The translations under genes were made by a program, and so were the position numbers. 64,000 nucleotides of DNA, from NCBI GenBank assembly GCA_002336245.1, contig DDDG01000003.1, forward strand, positions 255,352-319,351, in the 5' to 3' direction. Under the pieces are notes generated by a model. That model was not told the origin of the DNA. It worked only from the letters and a program-made list of their open reading frames with translations, and searched no databases. This DNA comes from Flavobacteriales bacterium UBA1986. GTDB taxonomy: Bacteria > Bacteroidota > Bacteroidia > Flavobacteriales_G > Salibacteraceae. Of this stretch, positions 8,910 to 18,846 are shown piece after piece. Each line of letters opens with the position of its first letter. The first letter of the stretch is position 1.

Positions 8910-10151
8910 TTAGGAAGCGACCCGCAACTTACTGATGGCGGATTTATCCAGTTTGCCTTTCGCGTAATTGAGCGTAACCCGAAATTCTTTTACATCAGCT
9001 GAAGACGGCAGTTCAAACATTGAATCCAATAGCACTGCTTCACATATGGCACGCAATCCACGAGCTCCAAGCTTGAATTCCACAGCCTTCTCGACCATAA
9101 AGTCAAGAACCTTTTTGTCGATGTTCAACTGAATCCCTTCCATTTCGAAGAGTTTCGCGTACTGCTTGATCAATGCGTTTTTAGGTTCTGTTAAAATCCT
9201 ACGCAGCGCAAGCGGATCTAAAGGATCTAGATATGTGAGCACTGGAAAACGACCAATGAGTTCCGGAATGAGTCCAAAGCTTCGAAGGTCTTGAGGATTG
9301 ATCCATTGAAGAACATTCTCATCATCGTGTTGAACGCGCTCTTCTTTAGAATTTGAAAAGCCCAAAGCATTCGCATTCATGCGTCGCTCGATCACTTTCG
9401 CAATTCCGTCGAAGGCACCACCACATACAAACAATATGTCTTTGGTGTCAACTTGAATCAATTTTTGCTCTGGATGCTTACGTCCGCCTTTTGGTGGAAC
9501 GTTTACGATTGTACCTTCCAAAAGCTTCAACAAAGCTTGCTGCACACCTTCACCAGAAACGTCGCGGGTAATGGATGGATTGTCGCTCTTACGTGCAATC
9601 TTATCCACCTCATCTATGAACACGATTCCTTTTTCTGCCTTGGAAACATCGTAATCGGCAGATTGAAGGAGCTTCGATAAAATGCTCTCCACATCCTCAC
9701 CCACATAACCCGCTTCGGTAATTACCGTTGCATCTGCGATACAAAATGGAACGTTCAAAATGCGAGCAATGGTCTTAGCCAGAAGTGTTTTTCCTGTTCC
9801 AGTTTCACCAACCATGATGATGTTAGACTTTTCAATATCTACATCATCCAGCTCTTCGTGTGCCTGAGTGATTCGTTTGTAATGATTGTAGACAGCTACA
9901 GAAAGTACTTTCTTGGCCTCATCTTGACCAATAATGAACTCATCCAAGTGCTTCTTTATGTCCATAGGCTTGAGCAAGTTGAGCGACGACTGCAGTTTTG
10001 ATTGCAGCTTTACGCTTACTTCCTCTTGAACAATGTTCTGAGCCTGGACGATGCAGTTATCACAGATGTGGCCAGAAATTCCTGCGATTAGGATATTGAC
10101 CTCACTTTTCGATTTCCCGCAAAAGGAGCACTTGGGTTCGTTCCGTTGCAT
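8910..10151 (-). CDS. clpX: ATP-dependent Clp protease ATP-binding subunit ClpX, 413 residues
   Basis: AAA+ unfoldase that recognises tagged substrates and threads them into ClpP. The N-terminal C4 zinc-binding domain is CSFCGKS ... CDNC. Walker A is GETGTGKTLLAK and Walker B is GIVFIDEVDK. The pore-loop and sensor regions follow, with ELIGRFPVLTYLDPL preceding the small C-terminal domain. Length is normal. It is the last gene of tig-clpP-clpX, starting 3 bases after clpP ends. Confidence 0.98.
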   Translation of the reverse strand: MQRNEPKCSFCGKSKSEVNILIAGISGHICDNCIVQAQNIVQEEVSVKLQSKLQSSLNLLKPMDIKKHLDEFIIGQDEAKKVLSVAVYNHYKRITQAHEELDDVDIEKSNIIMVGETGTGKTLLAKTIARILNVPFCIADATVITEAGYVGEDVESILSKLLQSADYDVSKAEKGIVFIDEVDKIARKSDNPSITRDVSGEGVQQALLKLLEGTIVNVPPKGGRKHPEQKLIQVDTKDILFVCGGAFDGIAKVIERRMNANALGFSNSKEERVQHDDENVLQWINPQDLRSFGLIPELIGRFPVLTYLDPLDPLALRRILTEPKNALIKQYAKLFEMEGIQLNIDKKVLDFMVEKAVEFKLGARGLRAICEAVLLDSMFELPSSADVKEFRVTLNYAKGKLDKSAISKLRVAS

Positions 10152-10154
10152 AGA

Positions 10155-10829
10155 CTATTTATCTCGTACGAGTACTTCGTCGATCATACCATAGGCCTTA
10201 GCTTCATCCGCCAACATCCAGTGGTCACGATCGCCATCTTTCCAAACTTGGTCGTAGTCCTGACCAGAGTGATTTGAAATGATTTCGTACAGTTCTTTCT
10301 TAATTTTCTGAATCTCCCGAGCCGTGATTTCAATGTCGGAAGCTTGCCCTTGAGCACCACCCATTGGTTGGTGAATCATAACTCTAGAGTGTGGAAGACC
10401 GGTTCGTTTTCCTTTAGCACCCGCGCAAAGCAATACTGCGGCCATAGAGGCTGCCATTCCCGTACAAATCGTGGCGATGTCGGGACGGATGTATTGCATC
10501 GTATCATACATTCCAAGTCCAGCATAAACGGATCCCCCTGGAGAGTTCATGTAAATCTGAATGTCCTTCTTGGCATCTGTAGATTCCAAGAAAAGCAATT
10601 GACCTTGAATGATGTTCGATACGTTGTCGTCGATTGGAACTCCAAGAAAGATGATGCGATCCATCATCAAACGAGAGAAGATGTCCATTGATGCCACATT
10701 CATCTGACGCTCTTCAATGATCGTCGGAGAGATGTAGTTTGAATACATGGAATTGTACCTGTGCAAGCTCAGGCTGCTGATTCCAAGATGTTTGGTTGCG
10801 TATTTTTTGAATTCGTCGCTGTCGTACAT
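10155..10829 (-). CDS. clpP: ATP-dependent Clp protease proteolytic subunit ClpP, 224 residues
   Basis: Serine peptidase that forms the tetradecameric barrel capped by ClpX. The catalytic serine is in TGMAASMAAVLL and the catalytic histidine in RVMIHQPMGG; the oxyanion region NSPGGSVYAGL is intact. I start at the ATG at 10829 (MYDSDEFKKYATKHLGISS), seven bases after tig. An upstream opening to 10910 overlaps tig and has no family similarity. Proteins of this group often lose a short propeptide before the SNYISPTI region; that is inferred. Confidence 0.97.
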   Translation of the reverse strand: MYDSDEFKKYATKHLGISSLSLHRYNSMYSNYISPTIIEERQMNVASMDIFSRLMMDRIIFLGVPIDDNVSNIIQGQLLFLESTDAKKDIQIYMNSPGGSVYAGLGMYDTMQYIRPDIATICTGMAASMAAVLLCAGAKGKRTGLPHSRVMIHQPMGGAQGQASDIEITAREIQKIKKELYEIISNHSGQDYDQVWKDGDRDHWMLADEAKAYGMIDEVLVRDK

Positions 10830-10836
10830 GTTTTTT

Positions 10837-12240
10837 CTAGAATTTGACAAGGTTTGATAGGCTGTCCAAGATCTTGTTTTTACCTGACTGCTTATTGACC
10901 AATTTAACAAAATCGTCGAAAGAAAGTTCCTTCTCCTTTATACTAACGGTCTCTTTGTAAAACTTCATCAAGCGCTCTTCAAAAAGTTGATCGTAAATCT
11001 TTCTGGCTTCATCTTCTTTCGCAAGAGTATTGGCTACCATTCCGTCAAGCTCAGCATCTGGAATGTCTTTGTATCCATACATCTCCATCTGCTTGCGATA
11101 AAGCTCCTTTGTGTGATCTACAGCCTCTTTGTGCGTAACGTTCAATTCGTTTTCCTTAACGATTTTGCTTTCAATGATCTGCCACTTGATTCCTTCTAAA
11201 TAACGATCCCATTCCTCTTCAAGTTTGGTCTCGTCCATTTCTTCGTTGGTTTCAATGATCCAACGGCGAAGAAATTCCTCAGGTACTTTGATCTTGAGTT
11301 TGCTTATCAGTTTGTCGGATAAGTCCTTGTAAAATTTTCTATCCGAGTCAACTTGAAGGTTTTTCTCCAACTCTTCTCTGATTTTATTTCTGAACTCTTC
11401 CTCAGACTTAACCTGATCTGGTCCGTACAATTTGTCAAACAATTCTTGGTTCAAATCCGCTGGTTCCATGTGGTACACCTGCTCAATTTCAAAACTAAAA
11501 TCCTGCTTTAGGTTTTCAGCCTTGCTCTGAGAAATGTTCAGCATTTGAGCAATATCTCCTGGGCCTCGGGTGATCTTGTTTGGGTCTACGGTAAGCTTAT
11601 CTCCGATCTTCGCGCCAAGCAATTGCTTCTTCGCTTTCGCATCTTCCACAAACTCAATGGAAATTGTTGAATGCGCGTGCATACCACCCTCTACTTCGTT
11701 TCCTTCTTTGTCAAGCTCACGAAAAATACCGTGAAGCATATCCTCGTCTCCAGCTGCATCAGAATTGCTCACTTTACCATAACGCTTCGCAATGTCCTTG
11801 GCGTATTTGTCGATGAGGGTCTCGTCGATGATAATCTTGAAGTATTCTAGTTTGTCTTTGGAAGAAAGATTGACGTCAAACTGAGGAGCGAGTCCCAAGT
11901 CGTACGTGAACTCGAAGACTTCCCCATCCATTTCAAGATCGATCTTGTTGTTGCTTTCTGCACTTGGGAGAGGCTGACCTAGAACGTCCAATTTGTTCTC
12001 GGTGAGGTATTTCATTAAGTTGTCAGAAAACACCTTGTTCAATTCCTCGGCCAAGACAGCCTTTCCGTACATCTTTTTCACCATGCCCATAGGCACCTTG
12101 CCTGGTCGGAAACCGGGCATATTCATTTTCTTTCTGTAGTCGCTTAAAATGGTCCCAACACGCTCTTGGTAATCCTTTGGATCCAACTTGATGGTGAGCT
12201 GCGCATTCAACTCGTCGACGTATGTTCTTGTAATGTCCAT
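10837..12240 (-). CDS. tig: Trigger factor, 467 residues
   Basis: Ribosome-bound chaperone for nascent chains. The N-terminal ribosome-docking loop is recognisable as PGFRPGKVPMGMVKKMYG (residues about 41-58). The central part occupies the place of the PPIase domain but is diverged, as is common in Bacteroidota, and the C-terminal chaperone arms are helical and highly charged. It is the first gene of tig-clpP-clpX. The 109 bases upstream contain no perfect promoter; the best candidate is TACCTTCG on the minus strand at about 12288-12295, one mismatch from consensus. Confidence 0.95.
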   Translation of the reverse strand: MDITRTYVDELNAQLTIKLDPKDYQERVGTILSDYRKKMNMPGFRPGKVPMGMVKKMYGKAVLAEELNKVFSDNLMKYLTENKLDVLGQPLPSAESNNKIDLEMDGEVFEFTYDLGLAPQFDVNLSSKDKLEYFKIIIDETLIDKYAKDIAKRYGKVSNSDAAGDEDMLHGIFRELDKEGNEVEGGMHAHSTISIEFVEDAKAKKQLLGAKIGDKLTVDPNKITRGPGDIAQMLNISQSKAENLKQDFSFEIEQVYHMEPADLNQELFDKLYGPDQVKSEEEFRNKIREELEKNLQVDSDRKFYKDLSDKLISKLKIKVPEEFLRRWIIETNEEMDETKLEEEWDRYLEGIKWQIIESKIVKENELNVTHKEAVDHTKELYRKQMEMYGYKDIPDAELDGMVANTLAKEDEARKIYDQLFEERLMKFYKETVSIKEKELSFDDFVKLVNKQSGKNKILDSLSNLVKF

Positions 12241-12349
12241 GTATTCAGTATTTTATCTCTTTCTTCAGCCATTAATTGAAGCCTGCGAAGGTAAGCTATT
12301 TTGAAGTTCGCGAATCACTTGAAGAAAGCTTTATGATTCATGCTCTGCG

Positions 12350-13279
12350 CTAGCTAAAGGCCTTGATGATCTTGCCTGCCAGAACTGAAGCCATTTTGTA
12401 ATTCGACTCGTGGGTCCAGCCAGCTACGTGTGGAGAGAAAAAAACAGCATCCGACTTTAATAATTCTTCCAATCCCGGACTGCTTTGCATTTTCTCAAAA
12501 CTCTGACCTTCAGTTTCCAACACATCCAGACAGGCGCCTAAAACAATCCCTTCTTTCAAAGCTCCTGCTAAATCATCCAACGGCACTATCGGTCCACGTG
12601 CAGTGTTGACCAAATAGAGTGGATTCTTAAAGGATTTTAGAAAGTGGTAGTTCACCATTCCACGCGTCTCAGGAGTCAGATTTGTATGGATGCTCAGTAC
12701 TTCTGTACGTTCTTTAAACTCCTCCAGATTCACCTCTTGAATGAGCTCATTTCCAAAACCCGATTTGAACTTGTCGTAGGCAAGGATTTCGCAGGAGAGA
12801 CCAGAAATCTTTTGAGCAAAAGAGCTTCCCATAAATCCATAGCCCAGAATGCCTACCGTCTTTTCACCGAGTTCATTTCCTCTGTTTGCCGGACGGTTCC
12901 ATATACCCTCACGAACCTCAGCATCGGCCTTGGAAAGGTGATTGAACATCTGCAGCAACATCCCAAGGGCGTGCTCGCCAACGGCATCTCTGTTTCCTTC
13001 CGGACTATTAAAACATTGAATGTTATGCTCCCGAGCAGCTAGCAAGTCAATGTTTTCCATTCCTGCACCACTGCGCCCGATGAACTTTAAGTTGCTCGCT
13101 CGCTGAATCAGATCTTCTGTCACCTTAAACTTCGAGCGGATAATCATACCCTCGTACTCATGAATCCGCTCAAGAACTTCTTCCCGGCTCCAGTCGTAGG
13201 CTTCTTGGCAGACCCAGCCTAAGCCTTCAAACTTTTTGGCTAAATTTTCATGAACCTCATCTACAAGAAGGACCTTCAT
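12350..13279 (-). CDS. D-2-hydroxyacid dehydrogenase, phosphoglycerate dehydrogenase-like, 309 residues
   Basis: NAD-dependent dehydrogenase of the D-isomer 2-hydroxyacid family. The Rossmann motif is VGILGYGFMGSSFA; the catalytic Arg is in VNTARGPIV, the Glu in CLDVLETEG and the His in FFSPHVAGWTHES. It is short and lacks the ACT domain of full SerA, so the substrate may be 3-phosphoglycerate or another hydroxyacid. It starts 11 bases after the TolC-like gene, so it may be transcribed with the efflux operon, although no functional link is obvious. Confidence 0.9.
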   Translation of the reverse strand: MKVLLVDEVHENLAKKFEGLGWVCQEAYDWSREEVLERIHEYEGMIIRSKFKVTEDLIQRASNLKFIGRSGAGMENIDLLAAREHNIQCFNSPEGNRDAVGEHALGMLLQMFNHLSKADAEVREGIWNRPANRGNELGEKTVGILGYGFMGSSFAQKISGLSCEILAYDKFKSGFGNELIQEVNLEEFKERTEVLSIHTNLTPETRGMVNYHFLKSFKNPLYLVNTARGPIVPLDDLAGALKEGIVLGACLDVLETEGQSFEKMQSSPGLEELLKSDAVFFSPHVAGWTHESNYKMASVLAGKIIKAFS

Positions 13280-13290
13280 AGATCATCGAA

Positions 13291-14601
13291 TCAATTGCTG
13301 AGTAAGCCTCCGCTCAATTGAACCAGGTTCGACTCAGAAATTTTCAATTCATACTTGCTCTGAGCTAGGAGAATTCTCGACCGCCTGAGGTTGAGCTGAG
13401 CTTCTCGAAATTGAGTATTGGTGAGCTTACCAAGGTTGAATAACTCCTTACTTCGCTGGAAGTTGAGCTCAGCAGTCGTTATGTTTTTCTCCTCCATCTC
13501 AACCACCTTCCACTTGGTGGTGTATTCGGAATAGGCAATTTCCAAATCTTTGCGAAGAAGTCGTTCTTGCTCTTCTTTTCGAATGAGTTGAGACTTTAAA
13601 TTGATGGCGGCCATTTTGGATTGGCTTCTTCTCTGACCTCCACCGTACAGACGGTAATTTAAACTCAATCCTGCCGACAAGCCATTGTTCACAGCTTTTT
13701 GCAACTGGCTTGCCTCATTCTCCGATTGAGAAAAGGAATAACTCGAATTCAATGAAATCGTTGGAAAAGCACCCGATCTGCTCAGCTTAGCATCTTGCTC
13801 TGCAAGAAGAATTGCCTGTTGCGCATTTTGATAGGCCGCATTGTTGCCCTCAGCCATCTTCCAAAGTTCTTCGAGCTCTAAGGTTTCCAGAAATGCCACT
13901 TCCTCATCAACTTCATACGAAGACGAAAACTCCTTGTCGCCCATCAAGAAAGACAAATCCTTTTGTGCGGCCGACAGGGCCACTCTATTGTTCAGAAAAT
14001 TGATGCTGTCGCGCGAATAATCAACTTCCGCCGAGAGGAGATCTACCTTGTTTCCGCCATAGTCGTAGCGAACCTTTGCTCTATCCAAACGATCTTTTGA
14101 AATCGCAATGCTTTCCGCCAACACAGCATCGTTTTTTTGAAGACTTGCTACTTGAAAGTAGCTCCCAATGACCTGAAGGATTGTTCCTTCAACTGCCATT
14201 CGTTTTTGGGTATTCGCTAGATCGAGGGCGATTCCAAACTTCTTATACGTGCTCTGCGCAGCAAATCCATTGAACAAAATATAGTTCAGATTTAAGGAAG
14301 TATTCAAAGCGGTGGCTTGTGCCCCAGTAACATTGAGAGGTTCCGGCAAGCCCAAAATGGTCAACTCTGCATTGCTGTTGCTGTAACTACCCCCTGCATT
14401 TAAATCAACTGTGGGAAGCATGCCTGCATTCCCAATACTGTTTTGTTCCTCAGCAATGGCCACGCTTTGCTCAGTAAGCTGAATGTTCAGATTCTGACTC
14501 AGACTTTTCTTTATCGCCTCTTCCAAGGTCAATGTTTGAGCCTGAAGGAACCCCGAGCTGGTTAAGGCTGCAAGAAGGAATAGGACTCTAGCTGTATTCA
14601 T
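13291..14601 (-). CDS. TolC-family outer-membrane efflux channel, 436 residues
   Basis: Outer-membrane factor of a tripartite pump. The signal peptide starts at the ATG at 14601 (MNTARVLFLLAALTSSGFLQ, then AQ). Two repeats of the coiled-coil OEP domain follow, with the typical start LTLEEAIKKSLSQNLNIQL and a late NLGKLTNTQFREAQLNL. The start overlaps the end of the pump gene by 14 bases, indicating translational coupling. Upstream openings to 14670 lie wholly in the pump gene and are discarded. Confidence 0.93.
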   Translation of the reverse strand: MNTARVLFLLAALTSSGFLQAQTLTLEEAIKKSLSQNLNIQLTEQSVAIAEEQNSIGNAGMLPTVDLNAGGSYSNSNAELTILGLPEPLNVTGAQATALNTSLNLNYILFNGFAAQSTYKKFGIALDLANTQKRMAVEGTILQVIGSYFQVASLQKNDAVLAESIAISKDRLDRAKVRYDYGGNKVDLLSAEVDYSRDSINFLNNRVALSAAQKDLSFLMGDKEFSSSYEVDEEVAFLETLELEELWKMAEGNNAAYQNAQQAILLAEQDAKLSRSGAFPTISLNSSYSFSQSENEASQLQKAVNNGLSAGLSLNYRLYGGGQRRSQSKMAAINLKSQLIRKEEQERLLRKDLEIAYSEYTTKWKVVEMEEKNITTAELNFQRSKELFNLGKLTNTQFREAQLNLRRSRILLAQSKYELKISESNLVQLSGGLLSN

Positions 14602-17600
14602 CTTCCATCCTTTTTTCTGCAACTGCAGGTTCAACATCTTCCGGACTTGGCCGACGGCCATTCCAAACACCTCGAGTGAAAACTTTTGCGTCGTTCCAAG
14701 CCAAAAGGCATACAGGAAGCAAGATTAAAGTAGTGAAGGTCGCAATGGCCAAACCATATGCGACGGCAATCGCCATTGGAACTAAAAATTGTGCTTGAAA
14801 GCTTTTCTCTAAAATAAGTGGCGCCAAACCAGCAATGGTGGTAACGGAGGTTAGGACAATGGCTCTAAAACGCGACAATCCTGCCTTGTACATAGCATCG
14901 TATACCCCTTCACCCTCTTTTAGAAATCCATTGAATTTTGTAACCAATACAAGCGAATCGTTCACCATGATTCCAATCAAGGCGATCACCCCAAAAGCAG
15001 AGAGCAAAGAGATTTGCGCATCGTGAATCCAATGCCCCCATCCCACTCCAATGAATCCGAAGGGAACCATCAGAAAAACAATAATCGCTTGCCCAAATGA
15101 GCGGAATGTTAATGTAATCACGGCCAACATGAGGATGAGAATGATCGGAAGAACCTTTTTGCCCGAGCGGGCTGTTTTTTCAGATTGCTTGCTCTGACCT
15201 TCAAAGCTGTAGGTTAGAGTCGGGTATTTAGCAAGAATTTCCGCCAATTTACCGGCTTCGATTTCCGCCATAATGGCTGGTGCACTCTCACCGGGATTCG
15301 ACAAGTCGGATTCAATTCGAAATTCACGTTTCCCATCAAGGTGATTTATGGCCAACATTCCCCGTTCCATTTCGAAGCTGGCTATTTCACGAAGGGGAAT
15401 GCTCTTTCCATCTTGAGTGCGAATGCGCATGTCTTCGAGTTTGCCCAAGGAGGAACGATCTTCCTCCTCATATCTCACCCAAATCTTCACTTCATCAATT
15501 CCACGTTGCAAACGCTGAACCTCGAAGCCAAAGAATCCTTGTCGCACTTGAGCAACGACCTCTTGTAGGTTGAGTCCCAATAAATACGCCTTGGGCTTCA
15601 ACTCCATTTTGATCTCTTTAATTCCTTTTTTATCGTTGTCGACCACATCGGCTAAAGATGACAGACGTAGAAGGTCATCCTTGAGCTCATCTTTTCCATC
15701 TTGCAATTCTTGAAGATTGTTTCCAAGAAGTGAAACCGACATTGGCTTCCCGAAAGGCTGGCCTCCTCCGTAGGAGATGTTTTGAGCTTCATAAAATGGC
15801 CCGGCAGAGTCGCGTATGGCATTGGCGATGAAAAACGATCGCACATTGCGCGTTTCACTGTCGAGCAATCGAATGGACAGACTTCCTTGATTTGTACCAG
15901 GGCCCACCGTTTTCTGAATGCTTGTGATGACATCTAAGCTGTCGAGGCGATTCGCTTTCATTCCGGCATTGACGTTCCAAGCAGCAACCTCAATCTCATC
16001 CAACACATCTTGCGTAAGTCGGTCTCTTGTGCCTGGAGGCATCTCAACGCTGACTTGAACGTTGTCTTGTTCAATGAATGGGAAGAAGGTGAGCTTAATC
16101 AATCCTCCACGAATTCCACCAATGGTCAACATAAAGAAGAAGATGAAGACGGCCACCGCGAGCATTTTATTTTTCAAAGAGAAGCGCAACAATGGGGCGT
16201 AGAGCTTCGACCTCATCCAGTTCATCAGGTTGCTCGTTGCCTGTTCAACTTTGTTCTTTTTTCCTTTTTCGTGCAGCGCTTTCGAGTGCGCCAGGTGACC
16301 AGGCAGTATGAAAGCCCCTTCAATTAATGAGAAGAGCAGAGTGGCAATCGTCACAAAGGCCAGCGCGGGCGCGAAATCACCAAGGCGACCATCCATAAAA
16401 AAGAAGGTAGAGAAGGCGATGATGGTGGTTAAAATAGCTGAGCCTACTGCAGGCAGAACTTGCATTGTCCCTTTAATAGCTGCCTCCAAGGGCTTCTCAC
16501 CCTTTTCGAATTGCTGGTAGATGTTCTCCCCAATTACGATTCCATCGTCGACCAAAATCCCAATGACGAGGATCATTCCGAACAGGGACATTACATTGAT
16601 TGTGAGTCCGAAGTAGAGGGCCAAAATGAACATTCCCGCAAAGGAGATTGGGATGGAGATGGCAACCCAGAAGGCCATTCGCACATTTAGAAAGAGCGAT
16701 AAAAAGAGCAGCACTAGAAGGAAACCAATCAAGCCGTTCTTGGTGAGCAGGTCGATGCGCTGGGTAAGACTCTTTGTTCCATCCCGAACTTCAACGGCTC
16801 TAATCACGCTGTTGTCTTCGTTGAACTTTGCTACATATTCTTTTCCTGCATCCGCAATGAGCATGATGTCTTCACCCAGCATGTAGTTGAGTGTAACGAT
16901 TACGGCAGGTTTACCATTTATATAAGATCGGTTCGGGGATTCTGACCATCGATCTTCAACAAGGGCCACATCCTTCAAATGAATGATTTTTCCATCCGGA
17001 CTCGCCTTCACAACAATGTCCTGCATCCCGTCGGCATAGTATTGTTTGGTGTTGGCTCGAATGAGAAGCTCTTCTTTCTCAGTTTTTATGGTTCCACCGG
17101 TGGTTTCAATATTGCTTCGTCGCACCGCCTGCGCCACCTCATTGAAACTTATGTTCAGGGCACGCATTTTCTCTTCTTGAACCGAAACAACAACCTCTTC
17201 AGAGGGGAAGCCCGAAAGCTCAACTTTAGTCAGTCCTTCCACCTGACGGAGTTCATCTTCCGCTTTTCTGGAAAAACGTTTGAGCGTTTTTAAATCTACA
17301 TCTCCCGTAATCGCGAAGGAATAAGCAAAGGTTCTTCCCTCCTGTTTGAAGATGATTGGAGGCTCCATTCCAATAGGAAAAGAATTGATTTGATCCACCG
17401 CGTTCTTCACATCCTGAAGCACAACGTCGGTCTTATATCCTTTGAAAACCTCGACTGTTATGTTCGCGGTATTCTCCGACGACACGGAAGAAACCCTTTC
17501 CACTCCTGTCAATCCCTTGAGGTTGTCCTCAATCTTTATGACAATTCCATTCTCTATTTCTTCAGGAGAGGCTCCTGGGTAAATGGTTTGAACTGTAATG

Positions 17601-17734
17601 ATGCGACTCTCAGTTTCAGGGAAAAAAGTCGATTTAAGCCCAAAAAGACTGAAGAGACCGAAAATCACAATCATTACCATCAGCACGTTTCCGGAAACTG
17701 GGTATTTAACGAAGTATTCGATCAGTCTCCTCAT
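14588..17734 (-). CDS. RND efflux pump permease (AcrB-type), 1048 residues
   Basis: Inner-membrane proton-driven exporter. The N-terminus MRRLIEYFVKYPVSGNVLMV begins the first membrane helix, and the porter domain shows IYPGASPEEIENGIV. The two six-helix membrane halves are visible, with VIGILVDDGIVIGENI carrying the conserved Asp pair of helix 4 and GVIALIGIMVNDSLVL in helix 10. Length is typical of the family. The substrate is unknown. It lies two bases after the adaptor gene and overlaps the channel gene, so the order is adaptor, pump, channel. Confidence 0.95.
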   Translation of the reverse strand: MRRLIEYFVKYPVSGNVLMVMIVIFGLFSLFGLKSTFFPETESRIITVQTIYPGASPEEIENGIVIKIEDNLKGLTGVERVSSVSSENTANITVEVFKGYKTDVVLQDVKNAVDQINSFPIGMEPPIIFKQEGRTFAYSFAITGDVDLKTLKRFSRKAEDELRQVEGLTKVELSGFPSEEVVVSVQEEKMRALNISFNEVAQAVRRSNIETTGGTIKTEKEELLIRANTKQYYADGMQDIVVKASPDGKIIHLKDVALVEDRWSESPNRSYINGKPAVIVTLNYMLGEDIMLIADAGKEYVAKFNEDNSVIRAVEVRDGTKSLTQRIDLLTKNGLIGFLLVLLFLSLFLNVRMAFWVAISIPISFAGMFILALYFGLTINVMSLFGMILVIGILVDDGIVIGENIYQQFEKGEKPLEAAIKGTMQVLPAVGSAILTTIIAFSTFFFMDGRLGDFAPALAFVTIATLLFSLIEGAFILPGHLAHSKALHEKGKKNKVEQATSNLMNWMRSKLYAPLLRFSLKNKMLAVAVFIFFFMLTIGGIRGGLIKLTFFPFIEQDNVQVSVEMPPGTRDRLTQDVLDEIEVAAWNVNAGMKANRLDSLDVITSIQKTVGPGTNQGSLSIRLLDSETRNVRSFFIANAIRDSAGPFYEAQNISYGGGQPFGKPMSVSLLGNNLQELQDGKDELKDDLLRLSSLADVVDNDKKGIKEIKMELKPKAYLLGLNLQEVVAQVRQGFFGFEVQRLQRGIDEVKIWVRYEEEDRSSLGKLEDMRIRTQDGKSIPLREIASFEMERGMLAINHLDGKREFRIESDLSNPGESAPAIMAEIEAGKLAEILAKYPTLTYSFEGQSKQSEKTARSGKKVLPIILILMLAVITLTFRSFGQAIIVFLMVPFGFIGVGWGHWIHDAQISLLSAFGVIALIGIMVNDSLVLVTKFNGFLKEGEGVYDAMYKAGLSRFRAIVLTSVTTIAGLAPLILEKSFQAQFLVPMAIAVAYGLAIATFTTLILLPVCLLAWNDAKVFTRGVWNGRRPSPEDVEPAVAEKRMEDEYS

Positions 17735-17736
17735 GG

Positions 17737-18846
17737 CTACTTCACAAGTCTAACTTTCATGCCGTTGTAAGCACCATTGAGACTCTGGTTCAAAAATTTA
17801 TCTCCATCCTTGAGCCCAGATATAATTGCCCTCGTTTCGGTGTATCGAAGAACATTTGCCTCAGTTGGCACAAGCTGCTCCTCTTCGATCAAGAAGATGC
17901 GGCCATTGTCAAGAATGTTTCGATCAACTTGTAAAACATTCTCCAAATCACGCCCTCGAATTGCGCCTCCTAAGTAGGAGCCATCGCTCAAGTCGGAAGA
18001 GCGAATGCCAATGTATACCTTGATGCTTTGGGTTTCAACATCCATTTGACTTCCCAAACGCACCACTTTTCCTTTAATCACCTTCTTGCTGGCTTGATCG
18101 GTTAAATTGACCTCATCCCCAACTCGAACAAATTGAGCATCCTTGGCTGATATTGCTGCATCGAGTTCAAAATCTGTTGGGTCGGAAAACTCTCCCAATA
18201 TTTGACCTGGACGCACGAGGGTGCCCGGATTCACATTACTCATGGTTACCACCCCATCGAAGGGAGCCGTAATCTGATACTTCGAAAGAGTGATTTCTTG
18301 CGCCCTCAAGTTGTAATAGGCCGAGTAAATGTTTCGTGAGGTAAGAAATAGTTGGAGTTTGTTCTCTTTCACTTTTGGAAGTTCTGGTAGACTCTTTTCC
18401 ATTTCGAAAGCAAGCACATAGTCTTCCCATTTCGAAGCTTGTTCAGGAAAATCAATTTCTAAATCCGGCAGTACTTGACTGATCGCATTCAAAAAGGAGC
18501 TTTTTTGAGCGTAGAGATTCATTTTCATCTCCCCCGGCTCAAGCGACAACATTAGCTCAGATTTCGAAAAGCTCACTCCATCTTTAAACTCCTTCGTTCC
18601 TGGACGATAGATCCCTTGAACTTCAGAAAGAACTTGAATTTTCCTTCTAGAGAAAACGCGACCGGTAATGGCAATCGAATTTTGAATAGTATCGTTTTTC
18701 ACGACCGACCAAAACACATTGGGTGTCTTGTCAATTTCGGGCATCTTTTTCGGCTCCTCCTTCATTCCGGCCAAAACGTTCATGAGAACGTAGCCTCCAA
18801 TTAAAACGACCGCACCTAAAACTATGGTGATTCTTCTCGCTAGCAT
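17737..18846 (-). CDS. RND efflux periplasmic adaptor (HlyD/AcrA-type), 369 residues
   Basis: Bridges the pump and the outer-membrane channel. A single N-terminal membrane segment (ITIVLGAVVLIGGYVLMNVL) anchors it. A split lipoyl/barrel-sandwich region follows, including ITAPFDGVVTMSNVNPGTLV, then beta-barrel and membrane-proximal parts ending in GLKDGDKFLN. The ATG shares one base with the marR stop (TAATG), so translation is coupled to marR. Confidence 0.92.
   Translation of the reverse strand: MLARRITIVLGAVVLIGGYVLMNVLAGMKEEPKKMPEIDKTPNVFWSVVKNDTIQNSIAITGRVFSRRKIQVLSEVQGIYRPGTKEFKDGVSFSKSELMLSLEPGEMKMNLYAQKSSFLNAISQVLPDLEIDFPEQASKWEDYVLAFEMEKSLPELPKVKENKLQLFLTSRNIYSAYYNLRAQEITLSKYQITAPFDGVVTMSNVNPGTLVRPGQILGEFSDPTDFELDAAISAKDAQFVRVGDEVNLTDQASKKVIKGKVVRLGSQMDVETQSIKVYIGIRSSDLSDGSYLGGAIRGRDLENVLQVDRNILDNGRIFLIEEEQLVPTEANVLRYTETRAIISGLKDGDKFLNQSLNGAYNGMKVRLVK

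Noticed and set aside
12241..12349. Promoter for tig-clpP-clpX
   Set aside because: The best -7 candidate has a mismatch (TACCTTCG) and no TTG at proper spacing, so it was not listed as a feature.
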